Counted from the stretch's first letter, positions 1 through 9,036 are shown. The stretch: 64,000 nucleotides of DNA from Chloroflexota bacterium (GCA_016860845.1 BOKF01000012.1:1-64000), one strand, 5' to 3'. Translations and numbers: made by a program. The notes: generated by a model from the letters alone, not told the origin.

Positions 1-51
1 TTCGGGGGCTTTCAGTTCAGCCGGTTTTACTTGGGGCAGTATTATCTGTAA
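1..51 (+). CDS. Possible C-terminal tail of an upstream gene
   Basis: Frame 1 is open from the first base for 16 codons and ends at TAA (49-51). The encoded tail is rich in aromatic and beta-forming residues (FGGFQFSRFYLGQYYL), as at the end of a beta-rich domain, and the following ~80 bases hold no coding signal before a promoter. The family cannot be named from 16 residues, and an open frame this short could be chance. Confidence 0.3.
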   Translation, partial: FGGFQFSRFYLGQYYL

Positions 52-130
52 ACGCATCTTTCTATCCCGCGGGAATCAATGTTTCTCTTATTTTACCCCA
101 ATTCCTACCAATGACTGAACGATCACGACT

Positions 131-160
131 TTGACGCTCTATCCATTTTTCAAGTATAAT
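131..160 (+). promoter_or_regulatory. Sigma70-type promoter for the nSTAND gene
   Basis: TTGACG (131-136) and a perfect TATAAT (155-160) are separated by 18 bases. Transcription would start near base 167, leaving a leader of only about 14 bases before the start codon at 181. Confidence 0.5.
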
Positions 161-180
161 GACGACAAGAGACAGAAGTG

Positions 181-3100
181 ATGATCCCCTCTTATGATTC
201 GGGTAGAATCCGTATACTCCTGACCGAAGGTTTCAGTGACGAAGAATTGCGCGCACTGGCCTTTGATGTACCGGGTTTCAAGCCGGTTTATCATCAATTG
301 GCGCACAATTCCGGCAAAGCTGAAATTATCAGCCGGCTTTTGGAACACGCCGAGCGCACCCGCCAGCTTGAGCAATTGCTGGAGTTAGCGAAAAGTTCCA
401 ACCCGGCCCAATATGCCCGGAACGAACCTTATGTTTACGATCACGCCGCCGCTTCGCCTTACCCCGGCATGCAGTATTTCGACGTGGGCGACGCTGACCG
501 CTTTTTTGGCCGGGAGCTGCTGACGGCTAGGTTGGTTGGGCGGCTGACCCCCTCCCCAGCCCTCCCCCTAGCAGGGGGAGGGGGTGAAGGCAAGGGGCGT
601 TTCTTGGCTGTTGTTGGGGCGTCGGGCAGCGGTAAATCGTCGGTGGTGCGGGCGGGATTGGTGCCGGCTTTGCAATGCGGCCAACCGCTGGCCGACGGCA
701 GTTTGCCACCCGAAGGCAGCAGCCAATGGCCCATCCACGTGATGACGCCTACGGTCCATCCACTCGAAGCGCTGGCCGCCAGCCTGACCCGTGAGGCCGA
801 ATCCGTGACCGCCACTGCCACCCTGATTGACGATATGGCCAAAGACCCGCGCAGTTTGCATTTATATGTGCGGAAGTTGCTGGCGACCCCCTCCCCGGCC
901 CTCCCCCTAAGAGGGGGAGGGAGTTTGCTTTTGGTTGTTGACCAATTTGAGGAGCTTTTTACGCTGTGCCGGGATGAAGCGGAGCGGCGGGCTTTTGTGG
1001 ATAATCTACTGACCGCCGTAGCCCCGGAGACAGCCGGCCCGACGCTCGTCGTTATCACCCTGCGGGCCGACTTTTATGCTCACTGCGCCCAGTATGAGAC
1101 TCTGCGGGAGGCGCTGGCCCGGCAGCAGGAATACATTGGCCCGATGTCGCGGGAGGAGTTACGCCGGGCGATTGAACTCCCGGCCCAGCAGGCCGGCTGT
1201 GAGTTTGAGCCGGGGCTGGTTGAGCTTATTTTGCGTGATGTCGGCGACGAGCCGGGCGCGCTGCCCCTGCTCTCGCACGCCCTGTTGGAAACGTGGCGGC
1301 GGCGGCAGGGCCATCTCCTGACCCTGGCCGGTTACGCCGAGTCCGGTGGGGTGCGGGGAGCGATTGCTAAGACTGCAGAATCAGTTTTTGGGCGCTTGAC
1401 CCCCGAACAGCAGGCCATTGCCCGGCGCATCTTTTTGCGCCTGACCGAATTGGGCGAGGGGGCGCAGGATACGCGGCGGCGGGCCAATCTGGCGGAACTC
1501 AGCCCGCGGCCGGAAGAGGAAACCGTTACAGAGCCGGTCTTGAAAGTGTTGGCCGATGCCCGCCTGGTCACCACCGCCGAGGAGACGGTTGAGGTGGCGC
1601 ACGAGGCCCTTATCCGGGAATGGCCCACCCTGCGCACCTGGCTAAATGACAACCGCGAGGGACTGCGGCTGCACCGCCACCTGAGTGAAGCGGCCCAGGA
1701 ATGGCAGCGTATGCACCGCGACCCCGGTGTGTTGTACCGGGGGGCCAAGCTGGCCCAGGCGGGTGAATGGGCCGAACAGCAGCCGGGGGAACTGAACGCC
1801 CTGGAGTGGGAATTTCTAACCAGTAGCAAGCAGGCCGAGGAGAATGAGCGGCTGCGCGAACTGGAGCAGGCGCGGGCACTGGCCGAAGCAGAACGGCGGC
1901 GGGCCAAAGCCGAACAGCAGCGGGCCGAGGAACAAAAACAGGCCGCGGCCAGGCTGCGGAAACGGGCGCTGATTGCTACCGCTGTTGGCGTGATTGCTCT
2001 TATTGCGGCTGCTGCTGCCGGTTTCTTTGGATGGCAAGCCAGTAATAGTGCTGAGTTAGCGGCCACTCGTGAAGCAGAAGCCAGGCAGCAAGAAGCCATT
2101 GCCAGGGAACAAGCCGACCGGGCGACCGCGCATCGGCTGGCGGCTGAAGGGCGGCTGCAATTTGAAGAGAAACCGCTGTTGGGGCTGCGCTTGGCGCTGG
2201 AAGGCTGGGCGCTGTCTTCCGCGTACGATCAAATTGATCAGTTCATCCGCGAGATGGCGCAGCAGGGCCGGCTTTTGACGTTAGGCCAGGGGGATGTCGA
2301 AGCCATTTATGCCCCTGATAAAAACTCTTCAATCTTTATTCTTGACTGGGCAAACGCCCCCGGCGAACTGCGCCGCAGCGCCGATGGGAAGGTCATCGCC
2401 ACCCTATCCGGCCCACTCTCCCTTGATGGGGTGACCTTCAGTCCGGACAAGACCGCGGGCTATGTCGTGATTCGTTACGACGATGACACACCCACCGAAC
2501 TCCGCCGTACCACCGATGGCACAGTCGTTGCAGTCTTGTCTGGCCCACTCCCCCAACCTTATGGTGCTGCAACCTTTAGCTCGGACGAGGCCGCGAGTTA
2601 CTTAGTAGTTAATTACTCCGATAGCACACCCACCGAACTCCGCCGCACCGCCGATGGCACAGTCGTACCTCTGTCCGGCCCGGTCTCTGATGTGGTCTTC
2701 ATTCGGGACAAAGGTGCGAACTGCTTCGTAGTTGAGTACTCCGATAGCACACCTGCCGAACTCCGTCGTACCGCCGATGGCACAGTCGTTGCGGCCTTGT
2801 CTGGCCGGGTCTCTAATCTGACCTTTAACTCAGGCGAGGCCGCGAGTTACTTCATGGTTGACTACTGGGATGGTACGCCTTCTGAACTCCGCCGTACCGC
2901 CGATGGTACAATCTTGCCTCTGTCTGGGTTGGTTTATGATGTGATCTTCGGCCCGGGTAGGGCTGCGAGCTACTTCGTGGTTAAATATCGTGATGGCACA
3001 CTTTCTGAACTCCGCCGCACTAGCGATGGCAAAGTCGTGCCTCTGTCCGGTAGCCTAGTCCTTGATGTGACCTTCGCTCGGGATAAGGCCGTGAGTTACT

Positions 3101-3813
3101 TTGTGGTTAGCTACGATAATGGCACACCCACCGAACTCCGTCGTACCGCCGATGGCACAGTCGTTGCAATCTTGTCCGGTCTGTTCTCCTCTCGTGATGT
3201 AACCTTTAGCCCGGATGAGGCCGGGACTTACTTTGTCGTGGATTACGCTGGTGGCACTCCCGGCGAACTGCGCCGCAGCGCCAATGGCAAGGTCATTGCC
3301 ACCCTATCCGGCCCGGTCCAGTCTGTAACCTTCAGCCCGGATGAAGCCGGGACTTACTTTGTCGTGGGCTATGCCGATGGCACTCCCGGCGAACTGCGCC
3401 GCAGCGCCAATGGCAAGGTTGTCCCTCTATCCGGCCCGGTCCAGTCTGTAACCTTCAGCCCGGATGAAGCCGGGACTTACTTTGTCATGACTTACGATGA
3501 TGCTCAACGTGAACTCTGGCAAGCTCATGATGAACCACGCCGCCTCGCTGAGTTGGGGCTGGGTTTGGGAAATCCCTCTCAGGAAGGATTCCATTTTGAT
3601 ATGACAAATGACCGGCTCATCACCCGATATAGCGATGGGCGAGCTTACCTGCTCGACTTGGCCTGGCTGCGGGCGATGGGGGGTAAAGCAGGAGCGATGC
3701 CCATCGGAGAACTGGTGCGGATCGCGTGCGAAGGACCCTTCGCCAGCGGGCTGTTTGACGAGGCGGAATTGAAACCGTATCTGGGGGAGCGAGAGCCGCA
3801 GGTATGTAAGTGA
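181..3813 (+). CDS. nSTAND1-type ATPase with effector-like N-terminus, TM helix and 41-residue repeat domain
   Basis: A STAND-class P-loop signalling protein of about 1,210 residues. Residues 1-85 form a small helical domain resembling the effector-associated adaptor domains found at the front of such proteins. The nSTAND1 module follows: a lead-in YPGMQYFDVGDADRFFGRE, Walker A GASGSGKSS near residue 146, Walker B LLLVVDQFEELF near 254, then a helical winged region to ~560. A long charged helix leads to one membrane segment (about 597-619). Ten repeats of about 41 residues occupy 706-1110, and the last ~100 residues include a conserved-looking tail (IGELVRIACEGPFASGLF). Relatives usually carry canonical WD40 repeats here; these lack a clear WD signature. 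GTG at 178 directly before ATG at 181 is an alternative start. Two GC-rich palindromes are translated within the ATPase. The role is probably signalling or conflict sensing, but ligand and output are unknown. Confidence 0.85.
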   Translation: MIPSYDSGRIRILLTEGFSDEELRALAFDVPGFKPVYHQLAHNSGKAEIISRLLEHAERTRQLEQLLELAKSSNPAQYARNEPYVYDHAAASPYPGMQYFDVGDADRFFGRELLTARLVGRLTPSPALPLAGGGGEGKGRFLAVVGASGSGKSSVVRAGLVPALQCGQPLADGSLPPEGSSQWPIHVMTPTVHPLEALAASLTREAESVTATATLIDDMAKDPRSLHLYVRKLLATPSPALPLRGGGSLLLVVDQFEELFTLCRDEAERRAFVDNLLTAVAPETAGPTLVVITLRADFYAHCAQYETLREALARQQEYIGPMSREELRRAIELPAQQAGCEFEPGLVELILRDVGDEPGALPLLSHALLETWRRRQGHLLTLAGYAESGGVRGAIAKTAESVFGRLTPEQQAIARRIFLRLTELGEGAQDTRRRANLAELSPRPEEETVTEPVLKVLADARLVTTAEETVEVAHEALIREWPTLRTWLNDNREGLRLHRHLSEAAQEWQRMHRDPGVLYRGAKLAQAGEWAEQQPGELNALEWEFLTSSKQAEENERLRELEQARALAEAERRRAKAEQQRAEEQKQAAARLRKRALIATAVGVIALIAAAAAGFFGWQASNSAELAATREAEARQQEAIAREQADRATAHRLAAEGRLQFEEKPLLGLRLALEGWALSSAYDQIDQFIREMAQQGRLLTLGQGDVEAIYAPDKNSSIFILDWANAPGELRRSADGKVIATLSGPLSLDGVTFSPDKTAGYVVIRYDDDTPTELRRTTDGTVVAVLSGPLPQPYGAATFSSDEAASYLVVNYSDSTPTELRRTADGTVVPLSGPVSDVVFIRDKGANCFVVEYSDSTPAELRRTADGTVVAALSGRVSNLTFNSGEAASYFMVDYWDGTPSELRRTADGTILPLSGLVYDVIFGPGRAASYFVVKYRDGTLSELRRTSDGKVVPLSGSLVLDVTFARDKAVSYFVVSYDNGTPTELRRTADGTVVAILSGLFSSRDVTFSPDEAGTYFVVDYAGGTPGELRRSANGKVIATLSGPVQSVTFSPDEAGTYFVVGYADGTPGELRRSANGKVVPLSGPVQSVTFSPDEAGTYFVMTYDDAQRELWQAHDEPRRLAELGLGLGNPSQEGFHFDMTNDRLITRYSDGRAYLLDLAWLRAMGGKAGAMPIGELVRIACEGPFASGLFDEAELKPYLGEREPQVCK
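546..597. repeat. GC-rich palindromic element inside the nSTAND ATPase gene (copy 1)
   Basis: A perfect 10-bp inverted repeat (560-569 with 573-582, 3-base loop) lies in a C-rich then G-rich stretch. It is translated in frame as LTPSPALPLAGGGGEGKG just before the Walker A strand. The same element recurs at 885-923, so this is an inserted dispersed repeat rather than part of the domain. Confidence 0.8.
885..923. repeat. GC-rich palindromic element inside the nSTAND ATPase gene (copy 2)
   Basis: Second copy of the element at 546-597, in the same orientation and the same reading frame. The stem is 899-908 with 912-921, with a 3-base loop. It is translated as ATPSPALPLRGGGS immediately before the Walker B strand. 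Confidence 0.8.
2296..3510 (+). repeat. Ten coding tandem repeats of about 41 residues
   Basis: Each unit runs roughly VTFSPDEAGTYFVVxYxDGTPxELRRTADGTVVxxLSGPVxx. Several adjacent units are almost identical at both DNA and protein level (e.g. around 3200-3480), which indicates recent duplication or conversion. Units of 41-46 residues with regular beta-strand patterns suggest propeller blades, with the last unit diverging. Confidence 0.85.
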
Positions 3814-3816
3814 AAA

Positions 3817-3837
3817 CGTGATGCGTGATGCGTGAGG
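3817..3837. repeat. Heptamer tandem repeat (CGTGATG x3)
   Basis: Three head-to-tail copies of CGTGATG (the last CGTGAGG) directly after the nSTAND stop codon. The same heptamer forms a hairpin at 61597-61643. Confidence 0.7.
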
Positions 3838-3855
3838 TACAACGAGTAGAGGTGA

Positions 3856-4323
3856 TTATAGGTAGTGGTTGGGGTTATCAGCGGCCAACCCTTCGCTCCG
3901 AACCGCCGCCAGGAGATCATCATCGGCGGCGATAAAGGTCAAGCTGGGGAAACCGGCGTCTATGAGGACTTCGTTCGTCGCCAGGGCAGTTGCCAGTTGA
4001 ATTGCATCGTAACCCCGCAGTCGGTAAGTTTGAGTCAAATTAACCGCCCGACTGATGATTACCGGGTCAAGTGAGGCAATTTGATACTCGGTATCATAGT
4101 GCCTGAGCAGCAGGTTAAGGGCATCGTCACACTCGCGGCGCGAAATACCGCCAGAGGCCCGATACCGGGCGGCAAAGGCTGCCGCCACTTCAACGCGGGT
4201 GATTTCGGCTACTACAATTGTGTTTCCGGCGGCCGGATCCATACAAGCCAGAACCCAGGCGCTCCCAATCTCAGTTAGATAGCGTTTGACCAAGGCGCTG
4301 GAGTCGAAATAGAGATAACTCAT
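3856..4323 (-). CDS. PIN-domain ribonuclease toxin (VapC-like)
   Basis: A 155-residue PIN-domain protein, the usual size for VapC toxins, which act as Mg-dependent RNases on tRNA or other RNA. Acidic residues expected for metal binding are present: the first Asp in YLYFDSSALVKRY at the N-terminus, Glu in EITRVEVAAAF, Asp in LRGYDAIQLATAL and Asp in IAADDDLL. Its start overlaps the upstream gene's stop by 4 bases (ATGA), as in translationally coupled toxin-antitoxin pairs. Nothing looks truncated. The RNA target cannot be read from sequence. Confidence 0.85.
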   Translation of the reverse strand: MSYLYFDSSALVKRYLTEIGSAWVLACMDPAAGNTIVVAEITRVEVAAAFAARYRASGGISRRECDDALNLLLRHYDTEYQIASLDPVIISRAVNLTQTYRLRGYDAIQLATALATNEVLIDAGFPSLTFIAADDDLLAAVRSEGLAADNPNHYL

Positions 4324-4634
4324 TCCTTTGGCCCGCGCATTTCCAAAATCAGTTCGCTGAGGGGTTTGCCTCCGGCTCTATCGAGGGCCGCCCGCACTTC
4401 TTCCAGCGTTGCCGTACTCTGGGAAGCGCGTTGTTTTTCCTCCGGACTGAGTTCGGCCAACAGCCCGGCGGAGCGCAAAGCGGCGATGGCTCGCTCCCGC
4501 TCCAAAGCCGGCGAGGCTAATCGTTCGGCCAGCAGCTTTTGGGCCAGGATTTGCATTGACTCGCCTCGACGCTCTGACTCCAGGCGCAGGTCCTCATACA
4601 ATTCAGCCGATAGTTCAAGGGTTAGGATGGTCAT
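4320..4634 (-). CDS. VapB-like antitoxin
   Basis: A 104-residue protein directly upstream of the PIN toxin, overlapping it by 4 bases. The N-terminus (MTILTLELSAELYEDLRLESERRGES) has the short beta-strand then helix pattern of ribbon-helix-helix DNA-binding antitoxins. The remaining ~60 residues are charged and helical, a plausible toxin-binding tail. By family behaviour it would neutralise the toxin and autoregulate the pair. Identification rests on size, fold pattern and position. Confidence 0.7.
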   Translation of the reverse strand: MTILTLELSAELYEDLRLESERRGESMQILAQKLLAERLASPALERERAIAALRSAGLLAELSPEEKQRASQSTATLEEVRAALDRAGGKPLSELILEMRGPKE

Positions 4635-4825
4635 GACAAAAATCTCTCATTACACTATACTGACTAACGATTTCTGGATGATATTGTAGCACAAGGCCAG
4701 ACTTCGAGGTAATAACAGCCTTATCGCTGGAAAGTTTGGCTTTTCCTCGGTAATCTTGAGATCAAGGTCTGCAGGCATACCAAAAATGGCCTGAGACCGG
4801 TGTAGCAGATAAGGAACAATCTTTT

Positions 4826-6214
4826 ATGAACTACGACTACGATGTGATCGTTGTTGGCAGCGGGCCGGGCGGAGAGGGAGCGGCGATGCAGGCGGCCAAG
4901 GCGGGCAAGCGGGTGGCGGTGGTGGATGACTTTCCGATGGTGGGCGGCAACTGCACTCACCGGGCGACGATTCCCAGTAAGGCGCTGCGCCAGACCATCC
5001 AGCAGATGGAGGATACGCGGGATTTTCGCCGGGTGGATTATCCGGCGCTGCTGCAATCGGCGGCCTCGGTGATCAGCCAGCAGGTCGAGCTGCGCCAGAG
5101 TTTTTACGACAAGAACGGGGTGGAGGTGCTGCATGGCTGGGCCGCTTTTACCGATCCTCACACTATTTCGATTAGAGCGCCCAGCGGCCTGATCCATACC
5201 TGCACGGCGGCCGGCTTTGTGATTGCCACGGGAGCCAGGCCCTACCACCCGCCCGATGTGGATTTTGACCACCCACGCATCCTCGACAGCGACTCAGTGC
5301 TGCGGCTCGACGTGACGCCGCGCTCGATGACGATTTACGGGGCGGGGGTGATTGGCTGTGAATATGCCTCTATCTTCCGCGGGCTGCGGATCAAAGTCAA
5401 CTTGATCAATACCCGCGACCGGCTGCTGGCTTTTTTGGACGACGAAATTGTGGATGCCCTGAGTTATCATCTGCGCGAACACGGGGTGCTCATCCGGCAC
5501 CACGAGGAGTATGACCGGGTGAAAGCCGATGATGAGGGTGTGACGCTTTATCTCAAATCCAACAAACAGATCCGCAGTGATTATCTTTTGTGGGCCAATG
5601 GGCGGACCGGCAACTCCGATAACATGGGGTTGGAGGCAATTGGCGTGGAGCGCGACAGCCGGGGCAATATCGTCGTCAACCAGAATTACCAATCGGTCCA
5701 GCCGCACATCTATGCCGTCGGCGATGTGGTCGGCTATCCCAGCCTGGCCAGCGCCGCCTATGACCAGGGCCGTTTCGCCGCTACTCACCTGATTTCCGGC
5801 AAATGTGAGGAACAACTGGTTAAATATATTCCGACCGGCATCTACACCATCCCGGAAATTAGTTCAGTCGGCCTGACCGAGCAGGAGCTAACCGAGGCCA
5901 AAGTGCCTTATGAAGTCGGCCATTCTCTGTTCCGCAGCCTGGCCCGCGCCCAGATCAGCGGGCGGACGACCGGCATGCTCAAACTGCTGTTTCACCGCGA
6001 GACCCTGGAAATCCTGGGGGTACACTGCTTTGGCGCGCAGGCTTCGGAGATTGTGCATATCGGCCAGGCTATTTTAGCCCAAAAGGGCGAAGCGAATACC
6101 TTGATGTATTTTATCAATACCACTTTTAATTACCCGACGATGGCCGAAGCGTATCGCGTGGCGGCGCTGAACGGCCTCAACCGGGTGCGAGGACGAGCAA
6201 CTTCAGATGAGTAA
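4826..6214 (+). CDS. sthA: Soluble pyridine nucleotide transhydrogenase
   Basis: A 462-residue FAD flavoprotein of the pyridine nucleotide-disulfide reductase superfamily that exchanges hydride between NADPH and NAD+ in the cytoplasm. The FAD motif [10 protein letters not shown] is at residues ~12-21 and the NAD(P) motif [11 protein letters not shown] near 175. The C-terminal dimer domain ends [22 protein letters not shown]. Around residue 42 the sequence is [16 protein letters not shown]; the redox-disulfide partner cysteine is replaced by Thr, as expected for SthA and unlike lipoamide dehydrogenase. AAGGA lies 10 bases before the ATG. The gene overlaps the next one by 8 bases, suggesting co-translation. 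Confidence 0.9.
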   Translation: MNYDYDVIVVGSGPGGEGAAMQAAKAGKRVAVVDDFPMVGGNCTHRATIPSKALRQTIQQMEDTRDFRRVDYPALLQSAASVISQQVELRQSFYDKNGVEVLHGWAAFTDPHTISIRAPSGLIHTCTAAGFVIATGARPYHPPDVDFDHPRILDSDSVLRLDVTPRSMTIYGAGVIGCEYASIFRGLRIKVNLINTRDRLLAFLDDEIVDALSYHLREHGVLIRHHEEYDRVKADDEGVTLYLKSNKQIRSDYLLWANGRTGNSDNMGLEAIGVERDSRGNIVVNQNYQSVQPHIYAVGDVVGYPSLASAAYDQGRFAATHLISGKCEEQLVKYIPTGIYTIPEISSVGLTEQELTEAKVPYEVGHSLFRSLARAQISGRTTGMLKLLFHRETLEILGVHCFGAQASEIVHIGQAILAQKGEANTLMYFINTTFNYPTMAEAYRVAALNGLNRVRGRATSDE

Positions 6215-7004
6215 TTTTCTAAAAGACAAAAAAACAATCATTGGGATGATCCATGTCGAGCCACTGCCGGGAACGCCGAAGTTCAAGGGCAGCATGCCGG
6301 ACATTATCGCCAGGGCCAAAGCGGAGGCGCTGCTGTATAAAGAGGCCGGGATTGACGTTATTGCCATCGAAAATATGCACGACATCCCCTACCTTAATAA
6401 AAAGGTGGGGCCGGAGATCACGGCGGCCATGGCCGTAGTCGGGTACGAGGTCAAAAATGCGACCGGACTGCCCTGCGGGGTGCAAGTGTTGGCCGGAGCG
6501 AATAAAGAAGGGCTGGCGGTCACGCTGGCGGCGGGGTTAGATTTCATCCGGGCAGAAGGGTTTGTGTTCGGCCATGTCGCCGACGAGGGCTACATTGACG
6601 CCTCTGCCGGCGAGGTGCTGCGTTACCGGCGGCAGATTGGGGCGGAGCACGTCCTGGTGCTGACCGACATCAAGAAAAAGCACTCTTCGCATGCTGTCAC
6701 CGCCGACGTGGATATTGTCGAGACGGCCCACGCCGCCGAGTTCTTCCTGAGCGATGGGGTCATTGTCACCGGCGTGGCGACCGGCACGGAAGCCAGCCTG
6801 GAGGAGTTACAGCAGGTCAAAGCGGCGGTACAAGTTCCGGTGCTGGTCGGCTCCGGCGTGACCGTGGATAATGTGGAACGTTATCTGGCCGTAGCCGATG
6901 CCCTGATTATTGGCTCCTATTTCAAACAGGGCGGCCACTGGACCCAGACGGTAGATTTTGAGCGGGTGAAACAGTTTATGGAGAAAGTGAACAGGCTGAG
7001 GTAA
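6207..7004 (+). CDS. BtpA/SgcQ family TIM-barrel protein
   Basis: A 265-residue protein of the BtpA family, recognised from the N-terminal [14 protein letters not shown], the ENMHDIPY segment near residue 55 and the barrel-like [16 protein letters not shown] and [11 protein letters not shown] near the C-terminus. The last two resemble a phosphate-binding end of a TIM barrel. BtpA was named for a role in photosystem I biogenesis in cyanobacteria, but non-photosynthetic members are common and their reaction is unknown. It starts inside the last codons of sthA, so the two are probably one operon. No function is assigned beyond the family. Confidence 0.85.
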   Translation: MSNFLKDKKTIIGMIHVEPLPGTPKFKGSMPDIIARAKAEALLYKEAGIDVIAIENMHDIPYLNKKVGPEITAAMAVVGYEVKNATGLPCGVQVLAGANKEGLAVTLAAGLDFIRAEGFVFGHVADEGYIDASAGEVLRYRRQIGAEHVLVLTDIKKKHSSHAVTADVDIVETAHAAEFFLSDGVIVTGVATGTEASLEELQQVKAAVQVPVLVGSGVTVDNVERYLAVADALIIGSYFKQGGHWTQTVDFERVKQFMEKVNRLR

Positions 7005-7033
7005 AGGAACTAGGAGGAGCTGAGAATTTGTAA

Positions 7034-7105
7034 GTCATTCTGAGCGCAGCGAAGAATCCCTATAACGGTACTCTTGAGGGACGCTTCGCTGGCGCTCAGC
7101 GTGAC
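7034..7105. repeat. Dispersed imperfect palindrome (GTCATTCTGAGCGC type)
   Basis: The left arm begins GTCATTCTGAGCGCAGCGAA and the right arm, read in reverse complement, begins GTCACGCTGAGCGCCAGCGA. It lies between two convergent genes. A variant is at 46160-46258. Confidence 0.7.
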
Positions 7106-7114
7106 ATGGCAATT

Positions 7115-7603
7115 TTAGCTCTCGGTAATGACCACTTCGTTCATCACATCCCCGTTTTTGAGAGAATTGACGACATCCTGGCCCTGGGTGACTTTACCAA
7201 AGACGGTGTGCTTGCCGTCGAGGTGAGGCTGCGGTCCGTGGCAGATGAAGAACTGGGAACCGTTGGTATTGGGACCGGCATTGGCCATGCTCAGGCTGCC
7301 GGTCTCGTGCTTTTGGCGGGGATTGCCGCGCGTTTCATCCTCAAAGCGGTAGCCAGGACCACCCCGGCCATCGCCACCGGGGTCGCCGCCCTGGGCCATA
7401 AAGTTAGGGATGACCCGATGAAAGGTTAAGCCATCATAAAATTTATCACGGGCCAAAAAGACGAAGTTGTTAACCGTTTTGGGCGTGTCTTTGGCAAATA
7501 GTTCCAATTGAATATCGCCCTTGTTTGTCTTAATGGTCGCCTGATACTTTTTGTTGGCATCAATGACCATATCCGGGTATTTACTGTATTGTTTTTTTGT
7601 CAC
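7115..7603 (-). CDS. Cyclophilin-type peptidyl-prolyl cis-trans isomerase
   Basis: A 162-residue cyclophilin that accelerates proline isomerisation during folding. The catalytic-site signature [15 protein letters not shown] is near residues 60-74, followed by [28 protein letters not shown] and [12 protein letters not shown], covering the usual active-site Arg, Phe, Gln and His positions. There is no signal peptide, so it is probably cytoplasmic. About 24 extra residues precede the core. It is convergent with the BtpA-family gene and follows the sugar dehydrogenase at a 77-base gap that holds tandem repeats. Confidence 0.9.
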   Translation of the reverse strand: MTKKQYSKYPDMVIDANKKYQATIKTNKGDIQLELFAKDTPKTVNNFVFLARDKFYDGLTFHRVIPNFMAQGGDPGGDGRGGPGYRFEDETRGNPRQKHETGSLSMANAGPNTNGSQFFICHGPQPHLDGKHTVFGKVTQGQDVVNSLKNGDVMNEVVITES

Positions 7604-7659
7604 AGCATTCTCCTTATATAAATTTGGAAGTAGGGAGCAGGAAGTAAGGGAAAGAAAAC

Positions 7660-7687
7660 CTACTCCCTACTCCTTACTGCCTACTCC
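7660..7687. repeat. Heptamer tandem repeat (CTACTCC x4)
   Basis: Four head-to-tail heptamers: CTACTCC, CTACTCC, TTACTGC, CTACTCC. The stop codon of the sugar dehydrogenase (7681-7683) lies inside the last unit. A complementary-like arm (GTAGGGAGCAGGAAGTAAGG) precedes it at 7630-7649, so a hairpin can form. Confidence 0.7.
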
Positions 7688-9036
7688 CTTTTTAATTCCA
7701 AAGGCGCACCCAGGCGCACGATTTTATGCCGGTTTTCCACGATGTGGCGGGTAGCATTGACCGTATCCACCACCAGCGCCGACTCGTTGACAACCCACTT
7801 GTAATCAATATCCCGGTGCCCGGTGACAATGACGGTACAATCAGCCTGGCTGAGGGTGGTGGTGGTCAGAGGGATATTGGTGAAGGCCAGCTTATCCTTG
7901 AGCACAATATCACCGCCGACTCTGAAGTGGGGCACATAGGGGTCGTGGTAAGATACCTTTGCGCCTTCGCGAATCAGCAATTCGATGACCCGTTCGGCGG
8001 GGGAGTTGCGGGCGTCGTCAATATTGGGTTTGAAGGCCACACCGAGAATAAGAACGCTGGCATTGCGCAGGGTTTTGCCGGCCTGGTTGAGTACCCGCCC
8101 GATGAGTTCGACCGTGTGGTAAGGCATGTCCCCATTCACTTCGGCGGCCAGCTCGATAAAGCGGGTGTAAAAATCGTACTCCCGAGCTTTCCATGAGAGA
8201 TAGTAGGGGTCTACCGGAATACAGTGACCGCCGACGCCGGGACTGGGGTAAAAAGGCATAAAGCCAAAAGGTTTGGTTTTAGCTGCCTCGATGACTTCCC
8301 AAAAATCAATCCCCATCCGTTCAGACAGAACTGCCAACTCGTTGACCAGGGCGATGTTCACGCTGCGGAAGATGTTTTCCAGCAATTTGGTCATCTCGGC
8401 CGCGCGGGGGGAAGAAACGACGTGAATGTGGGGGGTCAAATAGGCCAGCAACTCGCCGGTAAGCGTAGCCGACTGGGGGTTGATACCACCGACGACTTTA
8501 GGTGTGTTTTCGACGGTGAAATCGGCACGGCCAGGGTCAATCCGCTCCGGTGAAAAGGCTAAAAAGAAATCTTCTCCGGCGGTCAAGCCGGTTGCTTCCA
8601 AGATGGGTTGGACCACCTCTTCGGTGGTGCCAGGGTAGGTTGTGCTTTGCAAGACAATGAGTTGCCCGTGATGCAAGCGCGGGGCGATACCAGTAGCCGC
8701 CTGGCGAACATAGGTCAAGTCGGGCGCTTTCATCGAGTCAAACGGAGTGGGGACGCAAATAAAAACGACGTCAATTTCATGCAAAGCATTGTAATCGGTG
8801 GTTGCGGTGAGGAGATTTGCTGCGATTAGTGCGGCGACGTCGGCTGACGGAACATCGGGGATATAGCTAGAGCCGCCGTTGAGGGCGTCAACTTTAGCTT
8901 GACTGGCATCCAGCCCGGTAACATAATAACCAGATTTGGCCAGGCCGGTGGCCAGAGGCAGGCCCACGTAACCCAGGCCAATTACGCCGACGCGGGCAGA
9001 TTTATCTTTGATTTTGGTCAGTAAGTGGTTGTACAT
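7681..9036 (-). CDS. UDP-N-acetyl-sugar 6-dehydrogenase (WbpA-like)
   Basis: A nucleotide-sugar dehydrogenase of about 451 residues that oxidises C6 of a UDP-hexose, probably UDP-GlcNAc, to the uronic acid with NAD+. It shows the NAD motif GVIGLGYVGLPLA near residue 16, the middle-domain SPERIDPG segment and the catalytic Cys in GVGGHCIPVDPYYLSW, with a C-terminal UDP-binding domain (LGVAFKPNIDDARNSP). The length and the PVDPYYLSW stretch favour the UDP-GlcNAc/ManNAc group over UDP-glucose dehydrogenase. ATG at 9036 with an upstream GGAG is preferred to an upstream TTG at 9054. It is the last gene of the polysaccharide locus. The other enzymes needed for a diacetamido-uronic acid are not nearby. 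Confidence 0.85.
   Translation of the reverse strand: MYNHLLTKIKDKSARVGVIGLGYVGLPLATGLAKSGYYVTGLDASQAKVDALNGGSSYIPDVPSADVAALIAANLLTATTDYNALHEIDVVFICVPTPFDSMKAPDLTYVRQAATGIAPRLHHGQLIVLQSTTYPGTTEEVVQPILEATGLTAGEDFFLAFSPERIDPGRADFTVENTPKVVGGINPQSATLTGELLAYLTPHIHVVSSPRAAEMTKLLENIFRSVNIALVNELAVLSERMGIDFWEVIEAAKTKPFGFMPFYPSPGVGGHCIPVDPYYLSWKAREYDFYTRFIELAAEVNGDMPYHTVELIGRVLNQAGKTLRNASVLILGVAFKPNIDDARNSPAERVIELLIREGAKVSYHDPYVPHFRVGGDIVLKDKLAFTNIPLTTTTLSQADCTVIVTGHRDIDYKWVVNESALVVDTVNATRHIVENRHKIVRLGAPLELKRE

Noticed and set aside
1332..2099. Long antisense frame (255 codons) opposite the nSTAND gene
   Set aside because: Its translation is Ser/Arg/Ala-rich with no domain pattern, and the plus strand encodes a clear ATPase; it is a frame shadow of GC-rich coding DNA.
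2296..3510. Repeat array that might resemble a CRISPR
   Set aside because: Units are 120-140 bases, coding and contiguous, with no spacer-repeat alternation or cas genes.
3856..4634. PIN/antitoxin pair and nSTAND gene as one defence island
   Set aside because: The pair is on the opposite strand with its own layout and toxin-antitoxin pairs are common everywhere; proximity alone does not support a joint system.
4938..4990. Loss of one redox cysteine in the flavoprotein
   Set aside because: The CTHxxT pattern is the normal state for soluble transhydrogenases, so it is not a defect.
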